DNA of 64,000 nucleotides, taken from positions 124,001-188,000 of the forward strand of contig VZSF01005554.1 in NCBI GenBank assembly GCA_013398295.1, written 5' to 3'. Below the pieces are notes generated by a model. That model did not search any database. It saw only the letters and a program-made list of their open reading frames with translations, and had not been told where the DNA came from. Within the stretch, counting starts at the first letter, position 1, and every line of letters begins with the position of its first letter. This DNA comes from Chionis minor (lineage: Eukaryota > Chordata > Aves > Charadriiformes > Chionididae). Positions 1-64,000 of this stretch are shown piece by piece. The position numbers were made by a program, and so were the translations under genes.

Positions 1-3000
1 ATATCTTAAGTTGTTTTAAAAATAGTGTAAGAACTAGCAAACAGCTTGTGTTAGAACAAAGGTAGTTAGAACAGCATGCTTCTGTGTTAGTTTTTTGAAA
101 ATACTTTTTGTGTGCTTGTGTCCTGTGGTGTTGGTTCAATCAGTATTGCATGTCTAGAGTAAATAACCTTAATAGTTGTATTGGCTTAACGTGGAGATAG
201 CAGAGACTTTGAGGGAGTAAAACTGGTTGAGAACCTTATTGAGTGTTGCTTTTTGCTGAATACAAGAGCATCTTTTGGAATTTCTGGGTCAGACTTGCTG
301 AAACACAGCAACAGGAGAGCAGGATAAAGTAAGTTAGAGGAGTAAAGCTGGAAAAAATGGGGAGGAAAGACTTTGGCAAGAGGAATTTCATCTTGCGTTT
401 TTAAGTGTGTGGCTGTATTAAACTTTCTCCTTTTTCCTGTCTTTTGAAGCTGAAGATTAAATGTTTATTATGCATTATCCTTTCAGCACAGAGGGCTGAT
501 CCTGGGTTTGTAGTGGCCATTTAAGTGAACATGGTGACTGCACCAGTTTTTACAAAAGATGTCAAACTGCAGCCAGTGTCCAAATTAACTTGTACTGTAT
601 TTTTGTTACTACGAAATTTGCACTCAATTTAAGAAAATGGATTTGAGGCAGTGTACAGAGGTGAAATTCTGACTTTTAATACACACTTGTAAACTTTGGA
701 AACCTCATAACACTAAAAAACTTATTTTGAACTTCTTCTTAACAACATTTATTCCACCACAGGTTGTGAGTGAGACTTGCTTCTCTTCCCTAGTGTGTTT
801 GTTTTTGGTGTGATTAAATCTGGTCACCTTAGCTGATGCTGTTAGGTGTGACGAGAATGCTCTCCTCACGTTTGAAATTAGACAAGGGATAACATACGTG
901 TAATTAATGACTAATTCTAGGTCCTGTGCCTCTCTGCTATGTCTTTAAAAAATGCTCTCTGGGCTCTTGGGTCAGCTGGCAAACCTTACTCTGGACCTAC
1001 AAGTTCCTTCTGGGCCAGGAAGCTGACAACTTTGAATTCTCTCTGTAATTATTGAAGTCAGCTGTCTTGAAATCTGTAGTTGAGAAATAAGTGGTTGTGA
1101 GAGGACAACAGGTGATGCACAGGCCTTGGAGTGGTGAAGCTGAAAGTTATGTTGTATTAGGACATAAAAAAAAAGTTAGTTGCTCCGGCAGATGGCTTGA
1201 GATGCTGTAAGTCCAGAGGGTTTTATTATGTTTTTTAGGTAAAAGTAGGGTTAATGTTGAGATTTTCTTGTAGGCCTCATTTGGCATAAACATAATTTTC
1301 CTCAGGTGGGATATCTAAAAGAAATACTGTTTATTATTAGACAATCAGTAAAAACAAACCCACTGTTTTCCAGTGTGATCTGTTTCCTTGCATATGAGGT
1401 GTGTCATGTTGTATCCTCCCTCGCCCCCCCCTTCTTAATGAAAAGCTTTTTGTGCTGTCCTTCAAGGCTGTTGTTCTAAAGTTTTGACAGAAATACTATG
1501 ACGTTTTGACAGTTGGCATGGGTAGAAATGACAGATTTGTTTGACAGTGTTTTAATTGCAGTGCTTGAATGCAGAGGTGAAAGATAGGATGGCGTTGAAC
1601 GCTGTTATACTGCTGCATCAAATTGTGTGTTTATTGGCTGGAAACTGCAGGAGTAATTTATTTTCATGTAAATGTCGCTGGTCCTGAAGATTTAATGAAG
1701 TCTGGATTCTCTGGTCCAGAGCTACAGAGCGGATGTTGCCGCTCGGGCAGGTGGTCCTGTCCATGAAACAGGTTGCCGGCGAGTTTGATCTGTTTGGGCG
1801 AGAAAGCACGGTGACCATCAGTTCAAGACTTATGCATAGTCCTGCCAGCAGCCCTTTGGAAGGTGGGAGGTCTCACTGATGTAAGGGTTATGACTTAGTG
1901 TTGAGGTTTGAATTTACCTGTGGCAATTTGTAGTTTTTGGGAGGGCACCTTGCTTATGGCAGTTGCGCGCAGCCTGGGCACGGAGAAATGGTAGGCTGCT
2001 AAACTCCCTTTTCTCCCTCTTTATAAGTTTAGCAATTGGGACGTTGGGTAAAGAGGTGCAGCGTAACTACTGTGGACAAGATTTGACCTTCTAGAATTGT
2101 TTGCCCAGGAGAGGTTTTCCGTGCATGAATCGCAAAAATAATTTTGAGAACTACACTTACACTGTTCATATGAAATAGAATTTCGTATTTTCACTGGGTG
2201 TTTGTGTAGAATAACAACAATGCTGAGTAACAAAGATTTGTTACTCCTCCTCTTTATACATGTAGCACCATAGTTTAGTTTAACCACTGTGTACAAATGG
2301 TTGCTTTCATAAATATGATTTTGTAGTTAAAGTAATCTTATGTAGTAAAACTTTATTCCCGCTCAGGTAATATATTAATAAGTGCCTTTCTATTTTTCTG
2401 CACATGAATAAATCTTTAAAAAAATTAGTAGTAGTTTATAGCATTATTCATCTATGGCTCCATTTCCCAACTGTGTTAACTAGTAACTAACTGGGAGAAG
2501 TAAATTATTTGAGTCTAGGAAGTTGGTGACATTGTGTATTTGTGTCTTTTAATTGTGAAATTTAAATTGGAAGCCAGCCAAAAGACAGTGAGGCAATGTT
2601 GTCAAATGTGGTGGAATTTATTGCTTGTAAAGAATATTTCTATGTTTTGGACTGCATGAGAAAATAAAAATCAAAATTCTTTTTCATGGCATTGCTTTTA
2701 ATGGCTACATCCTGACTTACAGAGGGTTACTTTGGGGGGAGGGGAGGGAAAATTAGTATGGTGTGAATGAGGAACACCTTGAGTTTAAAAGATCCTGGGG
2801 AAAAAGTCATATTTGTAAATGCACCACAGTACATAAAAACTAGAAGGTGCTTGATTAGAGAAAGTTAAGTATTTCCATTGTCTTAGAGGGGGAAATTCCA
2901 TGTCTGCTAGCCAGCCGGTGACTTCAGACTTGCTGTGGAAGGGTGGCTGCCTCTTGCTGGCACCTGGAAAGGTGTCTGAGTAAGAGCCCTGGCTGTTGCT

Positions 3001-5736
3001 CTTCTCTGTGGGCTGCCTGGGAAGGGACCTTGGCCCGGTTATGAACTGTTGTACCAGTATGCTTTCTGCTGGCTATCAAGGGGTTGGCTTTTTGTTACAG
3101 GCTTTTATACAGGAGTGTGAACTATTTTTGTATTAGTTACACCAAAATATTTTTGCTAAAATGCACTCTTAATTCTAGGCTGCTTCCTTTTTGCAGATGA
3201 ATATGAGAGTAATGGTCAGTTACTTTTTACACATACTGCAGTCAGAGTTGTAGATTCATAACTATGTCTTCTCTTGCTTCTGTGAAGAGTTCAAATAGTA
3301 CCCTATTAAAGGAACCAAAAAGTTCCTTCTCTCCTGAATTGTAGAGATCAATGAATTTTCTTGGTTTTTATTGCAATGCAGACTTAGGATCATAGTCCAA
3401 GATCGTGGGTGTGTAGCGTTCACAGAGTGTTTCCAGTTTCCATTCACAGTAGAGGCGAATGGCCAATTATGGACCTTTGTTCTTTCTGGCTTTCATTGCT
3501 CAGTCGTGAAAGTCCATCATTATTAGTACTGCAGCAGGTTTGATTTCCAGAAATTAAAGAAGTTAAATACAAGCAAGGTATGATCTGTATTACACTTCAG
3601 CATGATGATGCATTATTCCCATGTGTCTTTACTAACCAGTTTGATGTAATTATAGAAACAGAATGGTGAATTTTAAGTGTGTGTTTTGTAAGATATATAT
3701 TCGTTGAATTCTTATTTTTCCATCTAATCTTCTAAGTAATTGTTGCTCATGTAAGAAGAAAAATTAGCTAAGGAAGCAGTTTATATCTGATTGAAATGAG
3801 ACAGTACTTGTTGCTCAGATTGACATAATGGAAGTATTTCTCGGTGGGTTTTTTATGTAGATACTGAGATTTAAATGCTTATGGGTGTTGAATAGTAAAG
3901 GTCTATGAGGAATGGCAGCTTCTGTGTTACTGCAGTAAGACAGTCATAGACTAAAAAAATTTGAAGAAATGTCTCGATCTCAGCTGGTCTTTTTAGGGTC
4001 AAGGAGAAAAGGCAGAAGAGTAGTCATATAAATAATTGGGCAGGGGTCAGGGAGGGTAAAACAGAGTGCTTTGTCTTTAAAACAGTGTGAAACCTGGAGG
4101 GGAACATGCAGTAGCCTAGAAGTGGCTGTGACAAAGCACCTGTGACATACTGTACATCCTGAAGGAATATCTTTATTTTCCACTGCCCAAAGGTCAAAAA
4201 TGAATAATAGGATTTATCAGATCTCGGCCTATGCTATCCTTGAAATTTCAAGGAAGAAATTTCAATTTCAATGGAAGAGTTCACGTGAGCTTTGGCTGGC
4301 AGGCTACATTACAAGACAGATTTATCATAAAGCTGTATTCTTGTCTATAGAAGCATGGCAAATAGTCATGTTTCGCTGTGTTTTGAGTATTTCAGTGAAT
4401 GGGCTGTAGGGTACGGAATCACAGAATGGTTTGGGCTAGAAGAGACATCTAAATATCATCAAGTCCAACCTTGGGCAGAGACATCATGTTGCTCCAAGCC
4501 CCATCCAGCCTGGCCTTAAACACTTCCAGGAGTGGGGCATTCACAACTTCTCTGGGCATCCTGTTCCACTGCCTCACCATCCTCATTGTAAAAAGCTTCT
4601 TGTATCCACTCTAAATCTACCCTCTTTCAATTTAAAACCATTGACCCTTGTCCTGTCACTACAGTCCCTGGTAAAAAGTCTTTCTCCGTCTTTCTTATAA
4701 GCCCCTTTTATATATTGAAAGGCTGCAGTAAGAGTAAGCTGGTCCTGACTTATTATACCTCTGTTATTTGTGAGTTAATTTTTTAAATTACATTACCTCC
4801 TTTGTAATTTTTGGGTATCTTCTTAATTTTGTTGCTGTGGTGGATAAGACATGTTAAAATTGCAGAATATTTTGTGTAAAAATATTTTCGTGTAAAAGTG
4901 GATCTTCTCTGCCTAATATTCTCAGTAGTCCTTTCCAGGTGACTGTTTTCCTACTCTGTCACTTCATGAGGCTGATGAATTGATCTTCTAACTACCTCCC
5001 AAACTTTGTGCACTTAAGCATTCACGGGAGTAGTGTGTTTCCTCAGTTCCTTATTCTTTCACTCACAATTCATGCAGTCTTTATTTTGTGCACTCCATTA
5101 GTTGTTCTTCGTTCCCACCATTATTGGCTTCATATTCTCTTGCTGGTGAGGTGACATTGAAGGAAGTAGTGTTCACTTACTTAGCAAGGAAATTAATGTA
5201 AGCATGTGTTTACCAGATAGAAAAATTCTCTGCTCCCAAAATACCTTGGGCTTTCAGGTTACCTGTAATAGAATCTCAAGTCTGGAAGAGTTATTGATAA
5301 TTGAAGAAAAACAGCTTTAGTATCTTCTGGTTAATCTTGGATATCCATCAGGATGCTTGTTAAATGATGAGTTACCACAGAACGCTGAGTTGCTTGGGAA
5401 TACTGAAGTTTTACTGGGAGTAAACACTTCTTAGTAGGATAGTGTCTGCCACTTGGAAAGATGTTTACTATTAAGATTTCTTATTAGCATTAGGGTTTTG
5501 TTGTCAGCAGCACTGACCTAAGTACCTACAGGCTTTGGGCAGGTGTGGGCACTAACAGTCACATTTTGTTCTGCACTGCTGAATTGTGAAAGTATCTTCC
5601 TTGGTATTTCAGATCTCATTGTGGATTTCTCATCTGTGTAAATAAAAATGTTTCAATGAAATCACTAATTTTTGTATCTCTTTCTCTAGTGTAAGTGATT
5701 TTGGACTGTTATAATTTGTATGTTTTCATTTTGCAG
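1..5736 (+). other. CUL1: CUL1 intron 1, 3' portion (or upstream flank)
   Basis: Everything before the first coding exon. There is no CpG-island promoter, no recognisable non-coding first exon, and no other gene. A CR1 LINE fragment lies at about 4415-4735, and a small GC-richer patch with an open frame on both strands lies at about 1690-1865. Assigning it to intron 1 assumes that the CUL1 promoter lies further left, as in other vertebrates. Confidence 0.6.
4415..4735 (-). mobile_element. CR1 LINE fragment, 3' end
   Basis: Plus-strand text AATCACAGAATGGTTTGGGC and the following CATCAAGTCCAACC, GCCCCATCCAGCCTGGCC and CTGTTCCACTGCC are the reverse complement of the 3' end of chicken-type CR1 elements, whose sense strand ends near ...TTCTGTGATT. 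The copy is 5'-truncated, about 320 bp and moderately diverged. It is non-autonomous because the reverse transcriptase region is missing. The left edge is exact to a few bases, the right edge less so. Confidence 0.92.
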
Positions 5737-5808
5737 ATTGTCGTCTTGGGAAACATCACTCTCTGAGTGTAAAGAATATCTTACTGAGTTGCTGCAACTG
5801 AGTGTAGA

Positions 5809-5826
5809 ATGTTACTTGACTTGTGA
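5809..5826 (+). promoter_or_regulatory. uORF 1 in CUL1 5' UTR (5 codons + stop)
   Basis: An ATG at 5809 is followed by four sense codons and TGA, closing 63 nt before the CUL1 start. It lies inside the inferred 5' UTR exon. A terminating uORF at this distance allows reinitiation at the main ATG. No conservation data were available to me. Confidence 0.45.
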
Positions 5827-5831
5827 TTCTG

Positions 5832-43354
<37,523 letters not shown>

Positions 43355-43797
43355 CATTTTTATTAGCAATTAAGACTTTGACTGTATGACACTCGGCAAA
43401 TAGGTATGTGATGGAAAGAATGAAAGCAACGGAACTTCATAGCAGCCACCCTGCTGCCATTTGGACCTCCCTTTTTAATAACTGAGACCAGGACTCCCAT
43501 CAGCCAGTCTCAGATTTACATCAGAACTGCTCAGGATTGATACATTTCAAGTATGTAAATATGGACACCAATGCCATTTAACCTAATTTAAGAACAGAAA
43601 GGAATCAAACCCTTCTCCTCTAAGGGTTGCATGCTACTGCATTTAAATCAATACATTGGCTATATGATAAACAGCTGCCATCGCAGGCAGCACTTATAAA
43701 TGTTGGCAGCACTTTGAGAGCGAGTCTGAATGGACCCATGTGTAATCTGCTATGAAAAACCATTTGTATAGTGTGTTTCATTTTTTAATGTGTGATA

Positions 43798-43803
43798 AAT
43801 AAA
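43798..43803 (+). terminator. CUL1: CUL1 polyadenylation signal, proximal
   Basis: AATAAA 444 nt after the stop, immediately followed by a run of A. Confidence 0.65.
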
Positions 43804-43881
43804 AAAAAAATTAAAAGATTTCTGTACAAGTTGCATTTGGTTTTATTGTTTTAAGTTTCATGACTTATCTTTCTAAATGTA

Positions 43882-43887
43882 AATAAA
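43882..43887 (+). terminator. CUL1: CUL1 polyadenylation signal, distal
   Basis: A second AATAAA, 84 nt downstream of the first, followed by a T/G-rich stretch (TTTGTTTTGCTTTT from about 43918) that could serve as the downstream element. This makes it a good candidate for the main cleavage signal. Confidence 0.65.
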
Positions 43888-43905
43888 AGGTATAATGGTT
43901 ATGAA

Positions 43906-46068
43906 AGCTATAGAAATTTGTTTTGCTTTTCTGCCTTTTCACTGTCTTCTGGTGATCTAAGCACCTTTGGTTCGCTGAAGAAATTGTCATCTATCATCAA
44001 ATGTGCATGTTACTTTTTTAAGAGGAAATGTCTGTGCTTTGAAAAGAAAGCTGTGATGATTTCACAAGAGATGCAGAATAGAAAATACTTAGAATGCGTG
44101 TGGCAATAGTTGGTCATCTGAAATTGGAGCCGTTTTTAACATTGTTCAGTACGCTGTAAAATGCATCACACTGGCCTAAATGCTGCCCGGAGTAAGTAAG
44201 GTTTAGGCTGCCCATTTCTGTGGCTAGAACAGAAAATCGAGTCTGTTCCTAAAGATTAATTCTCATCAAATGCAACCTGTGATGAAAATTTAAAGTATTT
44301 TTGAGTGTTACTACACAGACATTGACTGACCAGGCTTCATTCCATTCTTCTCACAATGTCTTTTGTTTGTTATGTACATGTGAAATGAGTGTTAGCTTTC
44401 CACATTACAAACAAAATGGTCTCTGTTTGGGCAATTCATATTTTCTTTTCTTGATGGTGAAAAGAACCTACTATCCTACCCAAACCCTTTTTTCCACGCT
44501 TAGCATTTGTGATTTATTGTTCAGTGCTCATTCTGGCATGAACAAAAGGGAACCAGGTTTTGTGTTGATAGTGTTTTTGCTGAGGGAAACTCATTTTTCA
44601 TGGTTAAATTGATCTCTGACCTACAAAAATGTCAGGTTTAAAAAAAAACCCCACAAATTATGGAGCAGTAATAGATGGCATCCGAACTGGTTTGGAAAAT
44701 GGGGGAAAAGGCTCATCCCCACTTGAAATTTTGCATGCTTGCTATTCCTATTCTAAAAGAACTTTAATTGCACTAAAGACTGCCAGCATGGGTAATAGAA
44801 GCAGCTTGCTGTTCCATTTTCAAAATAGCTTTTTGAAGAATTCTTCTTTTTAGAGGAATGGAGCTTCTGCTGCTGTCTGTGCTGCTTTTTTTTTTTTTTA
44901 AGATGCTGTTTTGTTTTTGTAAGCCCTTCTTCCAGAAAGTTCGTGCTAGTAGGTTTTTGCAGCAGGATGGCAGAGTGGTGTGGTGGCAGAGACGCAGGTT
45001 CAATGATGCCCTGAGCCGCCTCTCAAAGCCTACCCTTGCCCCATCATTGGTTAAAGCGGTGTCACTTTGTCTGCTGTCTCTTGCAGAGCTTTATTTTTAA
45101 AACCCATCTGCTTCAGACAAGAGCCACAGTTTACCCAAGCAGGGAGAAAATAACTTTTGACTGCTGGACTTTGGTTTTTTTCTCTCATGAGTAAGGTGAA
45201 GGGTGTGAATTCTTAGTTCTTACTCAGGCCACCACAGAACGAGAGGGCAGCTGTACTTGCAAGCAGAAGCAGGCTGCAGGGCTGTGGCTCTGCTGGGGCC
45301 TCCTCCCTGCAGAAGGTATGTGGTCATTATCGGCAGGATTTCTTGAAATTGGTTTTGCAGGAGTGTGTCCCTGTGCCTGCCCAACCCACCCCCCGTGGCT
45401 CTTTTGAATACAGCATTGTGTATATTATCTGTTCTGTACCAGACCCAAGATGACAGCTAGCTGCGATCTTAAACAATTTTGGATGAAAATCTGTCCATAA
45501 AAAAAAATCTGTAGTAAGAGACGGTAACTGTGATAGCATTTGCTTACAGATAAACAATAGCTGCAGAAGAGAAGTGGAGGTGTAATGACTGTTGCATTTG
45601 TTACTCGGTTTGTTGCTTCAGAGAAGCTGCAGTGGAGGGTTCCAGTTTCTTGGAACACCACGGCTGCTTCCTGTATCAAACACTGCCCACACTTGCAGCA
45701 CCTGTCCCAGAAATCACAGCTATTCTGGGGGGAGGACCCTTTTCCCCTTCCATTAAGTGCATCTGCTGCTAATGAACAGACCCCTGTTAGGGGGTCTAAC
45801 TAGTGAAAGTAGAGAAAAATGTTTAAAAATGTTTAAGTGCAGTTGCTATTGTGACAAGAGGTGAGCTGCAGGAGGGTGACTATTGTACTGGGGTGCTACA
45901 TGCTGAAGTTCCCCAGCTGTCTCCTGTGCTGTTCACATCCTCACATTAACCATAAATGTGACCTGAAATAACAGAGAAGCAGACAAGCACAGAGTTGCCT
46001 TTGCTCAGAAGTATTCACATTGCTTCCTCAACGGGCTGACAAAAAACTGCAACTCGGTTCCAGTAAAA
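43906..46068. other. Convergent intergenic gap between CUL1 and EZH2
   Basis: About 2.2 kb between the inferred 3' ends of two genes transcribed towards each other. It has T/A homopolymer runs (for example 44887-44899) and short frames on both strands, none recognisable. No RNA gene or named repeat is seen. Transcription of both genes may read into this gap. Confidence 0.65.
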
Positions 46069-46077
46069 ATGAAGAAG

Positions 46078-46084
46078 TTCAAGT
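46078..46084 (-). promoter_or_regulatory. miR-26 seed match at the extreme 3' end of EZH2 mRNA
   Basis: Minus-strand ACTTGAA, complementary to miR-26 positions 2-8. It sits 5 nt downstream of AATAAA, so it is in the mRNA only if cleavage occurs after about 46078. miR-26a is a reported EZH2 regulator in mammals. Confidence 0.5.
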
Positions 46085-46088
46085 ATCC

Positions 46089-46094
46089 TTTATT
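46089..46094 (-). terminator. EZH2: EZH2 polyadenylation signal
   Basis: TTTATT on the plus strand, AATAAA on the minus strand, 238 nt past the stop codon. It is at the same relative place as in mammalian EZH2. Confidence 0.85.
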
Positions 46095-46213
46095 CAAGGT
46101 TGAAAAATGTACCACACCACATTATTGCAAAAGTTCATAGGTACAAAACACTTTGCAGCTGGTGAGAAGGCAATAAAAAGTTGTTTTTAAATTTGTTACT
46201 ATAAATTATTGTT

Positions 46214-46220
46214 ACAGTAC
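46214..46220 (-). promoter_or_regulatory. miR-101 seed match, distal
   Basis: Minus-strand GTACTGT followed by A, complementary to miR-101 positions 2-8. Flanked by GCAAA and AACAATAATTTATAG, like one of the two validated sites of human EZH2. Confidence 0.7.
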
Positions 46221-46270
46221 TTTGCAAATACAGAATTTCAAATTGCATTTTTATTTTTCTAAAATTGCCC

Positions 46271-46277
46271 ACAGTAC
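46271..46277 (-). promoter_or_regulatory. miR-101 seed match, proximal
   Basis: Minus-strand GTACTGT within CTAGTACTGTGGGCAATTTT, closely resembling the other described human site. It is 57 nt from the distal site. Confidence 0.7.
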
Positions 46278-46331
46278 TAGAAATTCCTGAAGATAAGGCA
46301 GCTGTTTGTTTAAAAGAAGAGGTAGCTGATG

Positions 46332-64000
<17,669 letters not shown>

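Larger units (their letters stand above)
43355..43905 (+). other. CUL1: CUL1 3' UTR
   Basis: Follows the stop codon and extends to about 15-20 nt beyond the second AATAAA. AT-rich, no open frame of note. The 3' limit is estimated from the polyadenylation signals only. Confidence 0.7.
46069..46331 (-). other. EZH2: EZH2 3' UTR
   Basis: About 260 nt after the TGA, matching the short 3' UTR of mammalian EZH2, which I recognise over much of its length (for example the stretch covering CTCACCAGCTGCAAAGTGTT). It contains two miR-101 seed matches and a terminal miR-26 seed match. The 3' limit is estimated from the polyadenylation signal. Confidence 0.85.

Noticed and set aside
1..5736. CUL1 promoter and first exon inside the window
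   Set aside because: No CpG island, TATA-like core or convincing exon/donor was seen. The small GC patch near 1.7 kb is too weak to call.

Overview
The window is vertebrate nuclear DNA, most likely from a bird. It holds two multi-exon genes whose exons translate to near-perfect vertebrate orthologues. Interspersed repeats are sparse, and the two I can identify are CR1 LINEs, the dominant LINE of birds and other sauropsids. The species cannot be named from the sequence alone.

Layout. Positions 1-43.9 kb are on the plus strand and carry CUL1 (cullin-1, scaffold of SCF ubiquitin ligases). The whole coding sequence is present: 21 coding exons between 5890 and 43354. The exon lengths sum to 2331 nt, which is 776 codons plus stop. 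The promoter and non-coding first exon(s) are not recognisable here and probably lie to the left of position 1. From 43.9 to 46.07 kb is a short intergenic gap. From 46.07 kb to the right edge, on the minus strand, is EZH2 (catalytic subunit of PRC2), in convergent orientation. Twelve exons, matching the last 12 of the 20-exon vertebrate gene, encode about 448 C-terminal residues: part of the linker, SANT2, CXC and SET. The N-terminal half and promoter lie beyond position 64000.

The two genes act in different pathways: SCF-dependent ubiquitination in the cytosol and nucleus, and H3K27 methylation on chromatin. As I recall it, the same adjacency occurs at human 7q36, so this is conserved synteny and not a functional operon.

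Nearly all other bases are introns. I found no RNA gene, virus-derived element, CRISPR array or nested protein gene that I can defend. The most notable observations are: an 11-kb CUL1 intron with minor-spliceosome (U12-type) signals; a GC-AG intron in CUL1; two tiny uORFs before the CUL1 start; two CpG-rich patches inside late CUL1 introns; two miR-101 seed sites and one miR-26 seed site in the EZH2 3' UTR; an old CR1 copy; and recurrent A/C-run (T/G-run) low-complexity tracts. I see no previously undescribed biological system, and the many open frames of 60-170 codons look like chance frames in introns.
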